From positions 744,001 through 808,000 of the forward strand of contig NZ_CP141059.1 of assembly GCF_034661235.1 (NCBI RefSeq): a stretch of DNA of 64,000 nucleotides. Reading direction: 5' to 3'. Below, in pieces: positions 23,874 to 31,877 of the stretch. The notes beneath the pieces were generated by a model. The model did no database searches, was not told the DNA's origin, and was given only the letters and a program-made list of their open reading frames with translations. How positions within the stretch are numbered: position 1 is the first letter of the stretch; every line of letters starts with the position of its first letter. The translations under genes and the position numbers were made by a program. Origin of the DNA: Nocardioides bizhenqiangii (GTDB taxonomy: Bacteria; Actinomycetota; Actinomycetes; Propionibacteriales; Nocardioidaceae).

Positions 23874-25004
23874 TCAGCGGAGGTCGTCGCGCAGCTCTTT
23901 GACGACCGAGTCGACGACGGCGACCAGGTCGCCGTCGGTGCGCTCGGCGACGGCGCGCTGGCGCTGGTACGACGCCCCACGCTTCGGGATCTCGAGCACC
24001 GAGGCGAGCTCGGCGGTGCAGCCGAGCCGCTCGGCGACCGGCTCGAGCCGCACCACGAGCTCGGCGAGGTCCTCGGTGACCAGCCGCTCGTTCGACTCGG
24101 CGTCGAGGATGACGATGGCGTCGACGCCGTACCGCGCGGCTCGCCACTTGTTCTCCTGGACGTGCCAGGGGGGCATGGTGGGCAGTTTCTCGCCGGCCGC
24201 GCAGCGTTCATCGAGCCAGACGACCAGGCAGTGCATCAGCGCGACCAGGGCCGCCATCTCGGCGAAGGTGGAGACGCCGTCGCAGATCCGGTTCTCCAGG
24301 GTGCCGTGGCGGACCGACGGGCGCAGGTCCCACCGGATCTCCGCCAGCTCCTCCACCACGCCGGTGACCTGCTGGTCGTGGACGAACGCCTCGTACTCCT
24401 CCCACCGCTCGAACTGGAACGGCAGGCCCGCGGTCGGGAGCTGCTGGAACATCAACGCCCGGTTGGAGGCGTAGCCGGTGTCGACGCCGGCCCAGATGGG
24501 GGAGGAGGCGGAGAGCGCCTGGAGGTGGGGGTACCAGTTGAGCAGCGCCGACAGCACGGGCATCACCCGCTCCTGGGCGGGCATCCCGACGTGCACGTGC
24601 ACGCCCCAGATCAGCATCTGCCGCCCCCACCACTGGGTGCGGTTGATCAGCTCCTCGTAGCGGTGTCCCTCGGTCAGCTGCTGCCGCGTCCAGGACGCGA
24701 AGGGGTGGGTGCCGCCGCCGTACAGGTCGAGGTCGAGCTCGTCGCACGCCGGTACGACGTACTCCAGGGTGCGACGCAGATCGGCCATCGCCTCCGGCAC
24801 CGTGTGGCAGACGCCGGTCACCACCTCGACCGTGTTGCGCAGCAGCTCCTTGTGCAGCCGCCCGGGATCGGGCATCCGCGCCTTGGCCCGTGCGAACAGG
24901 TGGGCCGCCTCGTTGCGCAGGTCGCGCGTCCGGCGGTCGACGAGCGCGAACTCCCACTCGACACCGAGAGTCGGCTCCGGGGAGCCGTGGAAGTCGATCC
25001 GCAC
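23874..25004 (-). CDS. Glutamate-cysteine ligase-like carboxylate-amine ligase (GCS2/YbdK family)
   Basis: A 376-residue protein of the GCS2 family. The N-terminal SPEPTLGVEWEFALVDRRT holds the metal-binding Glu residues. HKELLRNTVEVVTGVCHTV, GGGTHPFASW and MLIWGVHVHVGMP are family hallmarks, as is HGTLENRICDGVSTFAEMAA. These enzymes form a gamma-glutamyl or similar amide bond with ATP. E. coli YbdK has weak gamma-glutamylcysteine synthetase activity, and mycobacterial members are of uncertain role. Mycothiol-producing actinobacteria do not need glutathione, so the true substrate may differ. The start is taken as GTG at 25004. It is divergent from the FUSC-like gene, with 43 bp between. Confidence 0.8.
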   Translation of the reverse strand: MRIDFHGSPEPTLGVEWEFALVDRRTRDLRNEAAHLFARAKARMPDPGRLHKELLRNTVEVVTGVCHTVPEAMADLRRTLEYVVPACDELDLDLYGGGTHPFASWTRQQLTEGHRYEELINRTQWWGRQMLIWGVHVHVGMPAQERVMPVLSALLNWYPHLQALSASSPIWAGVDTGYASNRALMFQQLPTAGLPFQFERWEEYEAFVHDQQVTGVVEELAEIRWDLRPSVRHGTLENRICDGVSTFAEMAALVALMHCLVVWLDERCAAGEKLPTMPPWHVQENKWRAARYGVDAIVILDAESNERLVTEDLAELVVRLEPVAERLGCTAELASVLEIPKRGASYQRQRAVAERTDGDLVAVVDSVVKELRDDLR

Positions 25005-25047
25005 CTGCCCAGCGTTCCACAGGTCGCGGCCGTGGGACGATCGGCGG

Positions 25048-26145
25048 GTGGAGGTGCCCCTCGATCGGATGTGGGAGCGCAGTCGGCTGTCGGTCCGCGG
25101 GCGGGTGGAGCGCTGGCGCCGCAAGCTGTTCGCCGTCGTCCAGTGCGCGATCGCGGCCGGCGTGGCGTGGTGGCTGGCGGCGGACGTGTTCGACCACCAG
25201 ACGCCGTTCTTCGCGCCGATCGCAGCGGTCGTGTCGCTGGGCACCTCGTACGGCCAGCGGCTGCGGCGGGTCGCCGAGGTCACCTTCGGGGTCGCGATCG
25301 GGGTGTTCGTCGCCGACCTGCTCGTGGTGTCGATCGGCACCGGCGCGTGGCAGCTCGCCCTCATCGTCGGGCTCGCGATGTCGGCGGCTCTGCTCCTCGA
25401 CGCCGGGAACCTGTTCGTGACGCAGGCTGCCGTGCAGTCGATCGTGGTCGCGACCCTGCTCCCCGATCCCGACGCGGCACTGACCCGGTGGACCGACGCG
25501 CTCATCGGTGGTGGGGTCGCGCTGGTCGCCGCCACTGTCGTTCCCGCGGCGCCGCTGCGCAAGCCGCGCGAGCAGGCCGCCTCGGTCGCCCGCAAGATCG
25601 CCGAGCTGCTCCGCGCGGCCAGCCACGTGATGATCGACGGCGAGACCGACCCTGCCCTCGACCTGCTCGCCGACGCACGGGCGACCGATCGGATGATCCG
25701 CGAGCTCCAGGCCGCAGCCGAGGAGGGGGTCTCGGTCGTCGCCTCGTCACCGTTCCGCGTGCGCCATCGAGAAGGTCTGCGGCGGATGGTCGAGCTCGTC
25801 GACCCGCTCGACCGCTCGCTGCGGAGCACCCGGGTACTGGTCCGGCAGGCGGCGGTCGCCGCCTACCGGCACCGGCCGGTGCCGTCGTCGTACGCCGACC
25901 TGACCGCCGACCTCGCGCTGGCCGTGGACGCGGTCGCCGACGAGCTCGCAGCCGACCGGATGCCGGAGGCGGCGCGGCCCCGGGTCCTCGCGGTCGGCGA
26001 GGCGACCGGGATGGTGGAGCGCAGCCCGTCGCTCTCGGGCGACGCGATCCTCGCCCAGCTGCGCTCGATCGTGGTCGACCTACTGCTCGTCACCGGGATG
26101 GGCCAGCTCGAGGCGACCGACGCGCTGCCGCCGCCGCGCCGCTGA
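25048..26145 (+). CDS. FUSC/aromatic acid exporter-like membrane protein
   Basis: A 365-residue protein with a hydrophobic N-terminal half. Four to six membrane segments are visible (LFAVVQCAIAAGVAWWLAAD, PFFAPIAAVVSLG, VTFGVAIGVFVADLLVVSIG, LALIVGLAMSAALLLDAGN, LIGGGVALVAATVVPAAP), followed by a long helical cytoplasmic half. The layout fits the FUSC/ArAE family (aromatic acid exporter-like), where QTPFFAPIAAVVSLGTS is a typical helix-2 sequence. Substrate is unknown. Start codon is uncertain: GTG at 25048, GTG at 25054 and ATG at 25069 are all in frame. Confidence 0.7.
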   Translation: MEVPLDRMWERSRLSVRGRVERWRRKLFAVVQCAIAAGVAWWLAADVFDHQTPFFAPIAAVVSLGTSYGQRLRRVAEVTFGVAIGVFVADLLVVSIGTGAWQLALIVGLAMSAALLLDAGNLFVTQAAVQSIVVATLLPDPDAALTRWTDALIGGGVALVAATVVPAAPLRKPREQAASVARKIAELLRAASHVMIDGETDPALDLLADARATDRMIRELQAAAEEGVSVVASSPFRVRHREGLRRMVELVDPLDRSLRSTRVLVRQAAVAAYRHRPVPSSYADLTADLALAVDAVADELAADRMPEAARPRVLAVGEATGMVERSPSLSGDAILAQLRSIVVDLLLVTGMGQLEATDALPPPRR

Positions 26146-26182
26146 CCGACGGCATTACCCACGTCAGCGATGAACATCCGTC

Positions 26183-26208
26183 TTGACGTTTTCGGTGAAC
26201 AGTTGTTC
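26183..26208 (+). promoter_or_regulatory. Promoter with GAACA-N2-TGTTC dyad
   Basis: TTGACG at 26183 looks like a -35 box. A dyad GAACA-GT-TGTTC at 26197-26208 overlaps where the -10 region would be, ending 10 bases before the reductase ATG. A repressor bound here could block transcription of the reductase-desaturase pair. The GAAC-N4-GTTC core also resembles actinobacterial SOS boxes, but the flanks do not match. Confidence 0.4.
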
Positions 26209-26218
26209 TCTGGAGTTC

Positions 26219-27292
26219 ATGTCGAGCACCATTCCCTGGGAACGCGTGCGTCGGTCCGCGTCGAAGCTGACGACACCGCTCCACCCCGACGACTACCTCC
26301 GACTGGTGAACCCGCTCTGGAGCTCACGTGAGCTCCGCGGGCGGATCGAGAAGGTCATCCCGGAGACCGAGGACGCCGCGACGCTGGTGATCAAGCCCGG
26401 CTGGGGCTGGCGGTACGACCACAAGCCGGGTCAGTACGTGGGCATCGGCATCCAGGTCGAGGGCAAGTTCCAGTGGCGGTCCTACTCCGTCAGCTCGCCC
26501 CCCGAGCGGCGCCGCGGCACGATCACCATCACCGTGCGCGCGATGCCGGAGGGGATGCTCTCCAGCCACCTGGTCAAGGGGCTCGAGCCAGGCACCATCG
26601 TCCGGCTTGCGCTCCCGGAGGGCGACTTCGTCCTTCCGGACCCGCCGCCCGAGAGGATGCTCTTCCTCGTCGGCGGCAGCGGTGTCACGCCGGTGATGGC
26701 GATGCTCCGCACCCTCGACCGCCGGGGCACGATGCCCGACGTCGTCATGCACTACTCCTCGCCGACCAAGGACCGGATGATCTTCCGGGACGAGCTGGAC
26801 CGGCTCGAGCAGAAGCACCAGGGTCTGACCCTCCACCGGCTCGAGACCGACATCGACGGGATGCTCGACCTCGCCGACCTCGAAGAGATCTGTCCCGACT
26901 GGCGAGAGCGCGAGACCTACGCGTGCGGACCGGGGCCGATGCTCGACGCGATCACCGAGCACTACGAGGAAGAGGACGTCGTCGAGCACCTGCACCTCGA
27001 GCGCTTCTCCCTCGAGCTCGGCGGCGAGGGCGGCGAGGGCGGGACGATCACCTTCCAGAACTCCGGCAAGTCGATCGAGGCCGACGGCGCCACCACCGTG
27101 CTCGAGGCCGGCGAGGAGGCCGGCGTCGGCATGCCCTACGGCTGCCGGATGGGCATCTGCCACACCTGCACGCTGACCCTCATCTCGGGCAAGGTGCGCG
27201 ACCTGCGCAACGGCAGCGAGTACGACAGCCCCAACGAGCCCGTTCAGACCTGTGTCACCGCCGCCGTCGGCGACTGCAAGCTCGACATCTGA
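26219..27292 (+). CDS. Ferredoxin/flavin oxidoreductase for fatty acid desaturase (Rv3230c-like)
   Basis: A 357-residue two-domain electron-transfer protein. The N-terminal part is a ferredoxin-NADP reductase fold: RSYSVSSPP near residue 87 binds FAD, GGSGVTPVMAML near 155-166 binds NAD(P)H, and YACGPGPMLDAI closes the domain. The C-terminal part is a plant-type [2Fe-2S] ferredoxin with PYGCRMGICHTCTLTL (three Cys) and PVQTCVT (fourth Cys). Mycobacterial Rv3230c has this architecture and reduces the stearoyl-CoA desaturase DesA3; here too the desaturase gene is next, 56 bp downstream. TGGAG lies before the ATG. It should pass electrons from NAD(P)H to the desaturase at the membrane. Confidence 0.88.
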   Translation: MSSTIPWERVRRSASKLTTPLHPDDYLRLVNPLWSSRELRGRIEKVIPETEDAATLVIKPGWGWRYDHKPGQYVGIGIQVEGKFQWRSYSVSSPPERRRGTITITVRAMPEGMLSSHLVKGLEPGTIVRLALPEGDFVLPDPPPERMLFLVGGSGVTPVMAMLRTLDRRGTMPDVVMHYSSPTKDRMIFRDELDRLEQKHQGLTLHRLETDIDGMLDLADLEEICPDWRERETYACGPGPMLDAITEHYEEEDVVEHLHLERFSLELGGEGGEGGTITFQNSGKSIEADGATTVLEAGEEAGVGMPYGCRMGICHTCTLTLISGKVRDLRNGSEYDSPNEPVQTCVTAAVGDCKLDI

Positions 27293-27331
27293 CCTATCTG
27301 ACCTATCTGACCTATCTGACCTATCTGACCT
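27287..27331. repeat. Five tandem copies of a 9-bp repeat
   Basis: ATCTGACCT is repeated five times, starting within the last codons of the reductase gene and ending 18 bp before the desaturase ATG. Because the unit is 9 bp, the reductase frame meets a TGA stop in every copy. The repeat sits just ahead of the desaturase ribosome-binding site (AGAAGGGAG). Confidence 0.95.
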
Positions 27332-27348
27332 AGAGAAGGGAGCCGCTC

Positions 27349-28566
27349 ATGGCTATTTCGGACGTCAAGGAGTACACCCACCTCACCGAGGACGAGGTCG
27401 ACCAGATCGGGCGTGAGCTCGACCAGATCCGCACCGAGATCGAGGAGTCGCGCGGTGCGTCGGACGCGGCGTACATCAACCGCCTCATCAAGATCCAACG
27501 CGCGCTCGCCGCGGCCGGCCGGGTCACCCTGCTCGTCGGCACGCAGACCAAGGAGACCCGCAAGCCGGCCCTCGTGCTCGGCACCGCACTCCTGGGTCTG
27601 CACAAGATCCTCGAGAACATGGAGATCGGCCACAACGTCATGCACGGGCAGTGGGACTGGATGAACGATCCGGAGATCCACTCGTCCAACTGGGAGTGGG
27701 ACACCGCGCAGCCCGCGGAGCAGTGGAAGCACTCGCACAACTACATCCACCACCAGTTCACCAACGTCCTCGGCTACGACAACGACATCGGCTACGGCAT
27801 CCTCCGGATGGCGCGCGAGCAGAAGTGGTCGCCGTACAACCTCGGGCAGCCGGTCTACAACGGCCTGCTCGCGACCCTCTTCGAGTGGGGCGTCGCCCTC
27901 CACGACCTCGACATCGAGCGGATCCGCAAGGGCGAGAAAGATCCGAAGGAGATGAAGCGGCAGCTCAAGCAGATCTTCCGCAAGGGTCGCAACCAGATCG
28001 TCAAGGACTACGTCGTCTACCCGGCGCTGGCCGGGAAGCAGTGGAAGTCGGTTCTCGCCGCCAACGCGACCTCCAACATCATCCGCAACCTGTGGTCCTA
28101 CATGATCATCTTCTGCGGTCACTTCCCCGACGGCGCGGTGCACTTCACCGAGGAGGAGATCGAGGACGAGACGAGGGCGGAGTGGTACCTCCGGCAGATC
28201 CTCGGCTCGGCGAACTTCGAGGGCGGGAAGCTGCTCCACATCCTGTCGGGCAGCCTCGGCTTCCAGATCGAGCACCACCTCTTCCCGGACCTGCCGAGCA
28301 ACCGTTACCCGGAGATCTCGGAGAAGGTCCAGGCGCTGGCCGCCAAGTACGACATCCCCTACACGACCGGTCCGCTCTACCGGCAGTACGGCCAGGCACT
28401 GCGCACCATCATGAAGCTCTCGCTGCCGAACTCGTGGACCAGCAGCGACCAGCCCGAGCCGCCGACACCGCCGCACGACCGGAAGCGTCGCGGCGACGGC
28501 GAGCGTCCCTCGCGCCGGACCGAGCTCGGAGGGTGGTCCCGCTCGCACTCGGAGGCACGGGGTTGA
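27349..28566 (+). CDS. Membrane fatty acid desaturase (DesA3-like)
   Basis: A 405-residue membrane-bound acyl desaturase. Three His boxes bind the di-iron centre: GHNVMHGQW (His95, His99), HSHNYIHHQF (His128, His130, His134, His135) and QIEHHLFP (306-313). Hydrophobic stretches precede and follow box 2. Mycobacterial DesA3 (Rv3229c) shares this layout and makes oleoyl from stearoyl chains using Rv3230c, whose counterpart lies just upstream. AGAAGGGAG gives a strong ribosome-binding site nine bases before the ATG. The C-terminal 40 residues after SLPNSW are hydrophilic, rich in Pro, Arg and Ser, and end close to the start of the next gene. Confidence 0.9.
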   Translation: MAISDVKEYTHLTEDEVDQIGRELDQIRTEIEESRGASDAAYINRLIKIQRALAAAGRVTLLVGTQTKETRKPALVLGTALLGLHKILENMEIGHNVMHGQWDWMNDPEIHSSNWEWDTAQPAEQWKHSHNYIHHQFTNVLGYDNDIGYGILRMAREQKWSPYNLGQPVYNGLLATLFEWGVALHDLDIERIRKGEKDPKEMKRQLKQIFRKGRNQIVKDYVVYPALAGKQWKSVLAANATSNIIRNLWSYMIIFCGHFPDGAVHFTEEEIEDETRAEWYLRQILGSANFEGGKLLHILSGSLGFQIEHHLFPDLPSNRYPEISEKVQALAAKYDIPYTTGPLYRQYGQALRTIMKLSLPNSWTSSDQPEPPTPPHDRKRRGDGERPSRRTELGGWSRSHSEARG

Positions 28567-28943
28567 TGGCGATGCAGACGCCGAACGGCATGGACGGCCC
28601 GTTCGCCTGGGACCCTTCGCCAGAAGGCGGACTCGGGGAGCTGGTCGGACGTCGGGTGACGCAGTGCGCGCTGAGCAGGATCTGCGGTGTGTGCGCGGAG
28701 TCGCTGGGCCGACCGGTGGCCTTCGTCGGCACGCCCGACGAGGTCGGTCGCAACGCCTTCCACGCCCCACCGCTCCACAGCGCCTGCGCCGACGCGCTGC
28801 TCCGCGACCCCGGCGCCGATCCCGACTGGGAGGTCGTCGCGACCGCCGGCTTCGAGTTCGTCCGGCCCGCCCGTGAGGACGAGGACCGGCGACCGACGTT
28901 CCAGCCCAACTCGCTCCTAGGCGCTTCTTCGGCCGTCGAGTAG
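28566..28943 (+). CDS. Unknown small protein coupled to the desaturase
   Basis: A 125-residue soluble protein whose ATG overlaps the desaturase stop (TGATG), with GGAGG ten bases upstream, so it is probably translated from the same mRNA. A cluster CALSRICGVCAESLG (three Cys near residues 34-43) and a later HSACADA suggest a metal site or disulfides. NAFHAPPLHSACA and GFEFVRPAREDED are other conserved-looking stretches. I do not recognise the family. The last residues (SSAVE) and stop codon are provided by the palindromic repeat. A role in lipid desaturation is suggested only by position. Confidence 0.6.
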   Translation: MAMQTPNGMDGPFAWDPSPEGGLGELVGRRVTQCALSRICGVCAESLGRPVAFVGTPDEVGRNAFHAPPLHSACADALLRDPGADPDWEVVATAGFEFVRPAREDEDRRPTFQPNSLLGASSAVE

Positions 28944-29098
28944 CCCGAGCGCCTCCGCGCTGGTCGTCGAGTAGCCCGAGCGCTCTGGCGCGAGGGCGTA
29001 TCGAGACGCCGCAACTGTGACCGCTCGCCGTCGGACTCTTCGGTCGCGGCGTCTCGATACGCCGGCGCTCGTTCCTCGCGCCGGCTACTCGACGAGCG
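28934..29098. repeat. Palindromic repeat block between two convergent genes
   Basis: A truncated copy (GTCGAGTAGCCCGAGCG at 28935), a fuller copy at about 28962-29009 ending GCGTATCGAGACGCC, and an inverted copy at 29049-29098 (GCGTCTCGATACGCC to GGCTACTCGACGAGCG) form a long imperfect hairpin. The left arm contains the stop codon of the gene at 28566 and the right arm contains the stop codon of the DUF402 gene. Both convergent genes therefore end inside it, and it may act as a two-way terminator. Confidence 0.9.
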
Positions 29099-29594
29099 AC
29101 GAGAGCCACCGGTCCGCGGTGCCGTCGTACGGCGCCACTCCTGTCCGTACGGCGGCCAGCACCTCCGCTGCGGAGCGCTCGGCCATGGCGACCACGTCCG
29201 GCGGGTAGCCGAAGGACACCCGGTGCTCGGCGAACTCGTCCTCGTCGTCGAGGACGACGGAGCCGTCGCGCAGCTTGATCACGTCGAGGTCGAGGTCGAC
29301 CGCCCGCAGCACCGACCCGTCCCACACGGGGGGAGTGGTCATGTCGACGTAGATCCACGCCTTGGCATGCGCGTCGTTGAACGCGGCCAGGTGTGCGGCG
29401 CCGTCCACCGGGACCAGGACCACTCCGGCGAAGTCCGAGACGAACTCCATGCCGGGCCGGGAGTAGAACGTGCCGATCGGGCAGCCGAGCCAATGGCCGT
29501 GCTCGTCGACGCCGAGGTAGCGGGCGTCGTACTCCCAGTGCGGCCGGTCGCCCCACTTGCTCATCACGACACGGATCGGCTGGTCGGGAGTCAC
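29085..29594 (-). CDS. DUF402 domain protein
   Basis: A 169-residue protein of the DUF402/FomD-like family. Typical segments are HWEYDARYLGVDEHGHWLG, YVDMTTPPVWDGSVLRAVDL and LDLDVIKLRDGSVVLDDEDE, the last being the conserved Asp-rich metal region of the family. Known members hydrolyse nucleotide-linked phosphonates or nucleoside phosphates; the substrate here is unknown. GTG at 29594 is chosen because GAGAGA is six bases before it. Its final residues SSLVE and stop come from the palindromic repeat. It is divergent from the ThrE-like exporter gene. Confidence 0.8.
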   Translation of the reverse strand: MTPDQPIRVVMSKWGDRPHWEYDARYLGVDEHGHWLGCPIGTFYSRPGMEFVSDFAGVVLVPVDGAAHLAAFNDAHAKAWIYVDMTTPPVWDGSVLRAVDLDLDVIKLRDGSVVLDDEDEFAEHRVSFGYPPDVVAMAERSAAEVLAAVRTGVAPYDGTADRWLSSLVE

Positions 29595-29623
29595 GTGAAT
29601 CTCTCTACCAGAGCCATGCCAGC

Positions 29624-31033
29624 ATGGCGCGCATGGCCGATGCCCGGGAGCTGACACAGCGCCTCGACCTCTGCCTCCGTGTCGGCGAGATGCTGCTCGC
29701 GTCGGGTGCGGGAGCCGCCGACGTGACGGCCACGATGCGGGCGCTGGCGCAGGCGCTCGGCGTCCGACGCACCGAGGTCGACGTGACGTTCACCCAGCTG
29801 GCGATGAGCGCGCAGCCCGAGCCGGACGTGCCGGCGATCGTGCAGATCCGCTCCGTGACGCAGCGGGAGATCGACTACGACGACCTCACCAGGGTCGACC
29901 ACCTGGTCCGCGACGTCCTGGCAGAGCGGATGGGACTGCGCGACGCGCGCGCCGAGATCGCCCGGATCGCGTCGTCAGGCCATGCGCGTCCGCGGTGGGC
30001 AGCGACGCTCGGCTGGGGCCTGATGTGCGCGGGGATCAGTCTGCAGCTGGGCGGGACGCCTGCCGTGGTCACGGTCGCGTTCATCGCCGCGGTCGTGATC
30101 GCCAGGTTGCAGCACGCGATGACGAAGCGGCGACTGCCGTTCTTCTACCAGCAGGTCGTCGGCGGCGCGGTCGCGACCCTGCTGGCGGCGGCCGCCACCC
30201 GTGCCGCCGAGCCGGTCGTCACCATGGACGCCTCCCTCGTGGTGAGCGCGAACATCGTCATGCTGCTCGCCGGCATCGGTTTCATGGGGGCGATCCAGGA
30301 CGCGATGTCAGGCTTCTACGTCACCGGCGGCGCGCGGCTGCTCGAGGCCGTGCTCGCGACCGCCGGCATCATCGCCGGCGTCAGCGGCGGGTTCAGTCTC
30401 GCCATCGCGGTCGGGCTGGACCTGCCGCCGCTGGAGCCGGCACGGGCCGACCTGGTCGGCGTCACCGTCGCGGCGCTCGGAGCGGCGGTCGCGGCGGCGG
30501 CGTTCGCGTTCTCGTCGTACGCGCCCTGGCGGACGCTCGCGCCGGTCGGCCTGCTGGCGGGCGGTGCAGCTGCGATCAGCGAGGCGGTCGCCCGCCAGGA
30601 TTTCGGACGACCCTGGGCGGTCGGTGTCGCGGCATTCGCTGTCGGCCTGGTCAGCTACACGGTCGCCGGGCGGCTGCGGGTGCCGCCACTGGTCGTCGTG
30701 GTCTCCGCCGTGGTGCCACTGCTGCCGGGTCTGACGATCTACCGCGGGCTCGCGCTCCTCGGTGCCAACACCGACCCGGCTCCGGCCCAGGGGCTGCTGG
30801 CCATGGTGACCGCGGCCTCGGTGGCCACGGCCCTCGCGGCCGGCGTGATCCTGGGGGAGTACGTCGCCCAGCCGGTCAAGCGCGAAGCGCGCCGGGTCGA
30901 GACCCGGCTCGCCGGACCACGCCTGGTCGGCGTGACCCGGTACCGCCGGCGCCGCCGGCGCGGCCCGGGGCAGACGGACAGGCAGCCGAACGGGCAGCCG
31001 GACGGGCAGACGGACGGGCAGACGGAGGAGTAG
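29624..31033 (+). CDS. Threonine/serine exporter family protein (ThrE-like)
   Basis: A 469-residue membrane protein. The N-terminal 120 residues are cytoplasmic and contain the family motif LLASGAGAADVTATMRAL, which in ThrE is proposed to have a hydrolase-like role. About ten membrane helices follow, including AATLGWGLMCAGISLQLGG, FFYQQVVGGAVATLLAAAAT and VVVSAVVPLLPGLTIYRGLA. Corynebacterium ThrE exports threonine and serine. The last 30 residues are a low-complexity repeat (QTDRQPNGQPDGQTDGQTEE) encoded by short tandem DNA repeats. ATG at 29624 or 29633 could be the start; neither has a clear ribosome-binding site. Confidence 0.8.
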   Translation: MARMADARELTQRLDLCLRVGEMLLASGAGAADVTATMRALAQALGVRRTEVDVTFTQLAMSAQPEPDVPAIVQIRSVTQREIDYDDLTRVDHLVRDVLAERMGLRDARAEIARIASSGHARPRWAATLGWGLMCAGISLQLGGTPAVVTVAFIAAVVIARLQHAMTKRRLPFFYQQVVGGAVATLLAAAATRAAEPVVTMDASLVVSANIVMLLAGIGFMGAIQDAMSGFYVTGGARLLEAVLATAGIIAGVSGGFSLAIAVGLDLPPLEPARADLVGVTVAALGAAVAAAAFAFSSYAPWRTLAPVGLLAGGAAAISEAVARQDFGRPWAVGVAAFAVGLVSYTVAGRLRVPPLVVVVSAVVPLLPGLTIYRGLALLGANTDPAPAQGLLAMVTAASVATALAAGVILGEYVAQPVKREARRVETRLAGPRLVGVTRYRRRRRRGPGQTDRQPNGQPDGQTDGQTEE

Positions 31034-31037
31034 CGGG

Positions 31038-31877
31038 TCAGACGATCGTGGCCTTCTTGGGGAGGATCCGCTTGGAGCCATAGGCGATGACGTCCTGGTA
31101 GCGCGACCCGGCGAGCTTGCCGAACGTGTGGACCAGGTGCGCGTCGACGCCGACGAGGACGCGGGCCTGGTTCCTGGTGATGCCCTTGACGATGATCGCC
31201 GCTGCCTTCTCGGGCGTCATCCGGGCGAGCTTCTCGTCGAACAGCTTGGCGGTCGCGGCCTTGTCCTCGTGCTCGGAGACCCGCGCGTTGCGCGCGATGG
31301 CGGTCTTGATGCCGCCGGGGTGGACGGCGGTCACGCCGACCTTGTGCCCGGAGATCAGCATCTCCTCGCGGATCGCCTCGGTCATGCCGCGGACGGCGTA
31401 CTTCGACGCGTTGTACATACTCTGGCCCGGCATCGAGACCAGGCCGAAGAGCGAGGAGATGTTGACCAGGTGGCCGTCGCCGGACTCGATCAGGTGCGGC
31501 AGGAAGAACTTCGTGCCGTGCACGACGCCCCAGAAGTTGACGCCGATGATCCAGTCGATGTCCTTCATCTCGAGGTCGACGAAGTCGCCGGCCAGCGCGA
31601 CGCCGGCGTTGTTGATGACCACGTTGACCCGGGCGAACTGCTCGGCCACGGAGTCGGCGTACGCCGCGAACGCGTCGCGGTCGGCGACGTCGAGCCGGTC
31701 GCTGCGCACCTCGGCGCCGGTCTTCTCGGCCAGCACGACGGTCTCGGCCAGGCCGGCCTCGTCGACGTCGGACAGCGCGAGCCTCGCGCCCTTGCCCGCC
31801 AGGTCGAGCGCGAGTGCGCGACCAATGCCCGACCCGGCCCCGGTGATGACGACGACCTTGTGCTTCAGGGACTTCAT
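31038..31877 (-). CDS. Short-chain dehydrogenase/reductase
   Basis: A 279-residue classical SDR. The cofactor loop GAGSGIG is at 13-19, NNAG near 88, and the catalytic Ser/Tyr/Lys set appears as NISSLFG and MYNASK near 155. Asp in LALSDVDEAG after strand 2 suggests NAD(H) rather than NADP(H). It starts four bases before the stop of the monooxygenase gene (ATGA overlap) and has GGAGG upstream, so the two are co-translated. In related operons SDRs interconvert alcohol and ketone, giving a Baeyer-Villiger enzyme its ketone substrate. That pathway is inferred from position. Confidence 0.85.
   Translation of the reverse strand: MKSLKHKVVVITGAGSGIGRALALDLAGKGARLALSDVDEAGLAETVVLAEKTGAEVRSDRLDVADRDAFAAYADSVAEQFARVNVVINNAGVALAGDFVDLEMKDIDWIIGVNFWGVVHGTKFFLPHLIESGDGHLVNISSLFGLVSMPGQSMYNASKYAVRGMTEAIREEMLISGHKVGVTAVHPGGIKTAIARNARVSEHEDKAATAKLFDEKLARMTPEKAAAIIVKGITRNQARVLVGVDAHLVHTFGKLAGSRYQDVIAYGSKRILPKKATIV

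Noticed and set aside
26197..26208. LexA box controlling the reductase-desaturase pair
   Set aside because: Only the GAAC-N4-GTTC core fits; the outer bases of the actinobacterial consensus are missing, so it is reported as a dyad only.
27244..29556. Long minus-strand open frame opposite the desaturase operon
   Set aside because: It runs across the desaturase with its three His boxes and across the palindromic repeats; its translation is low complexity without any domain.
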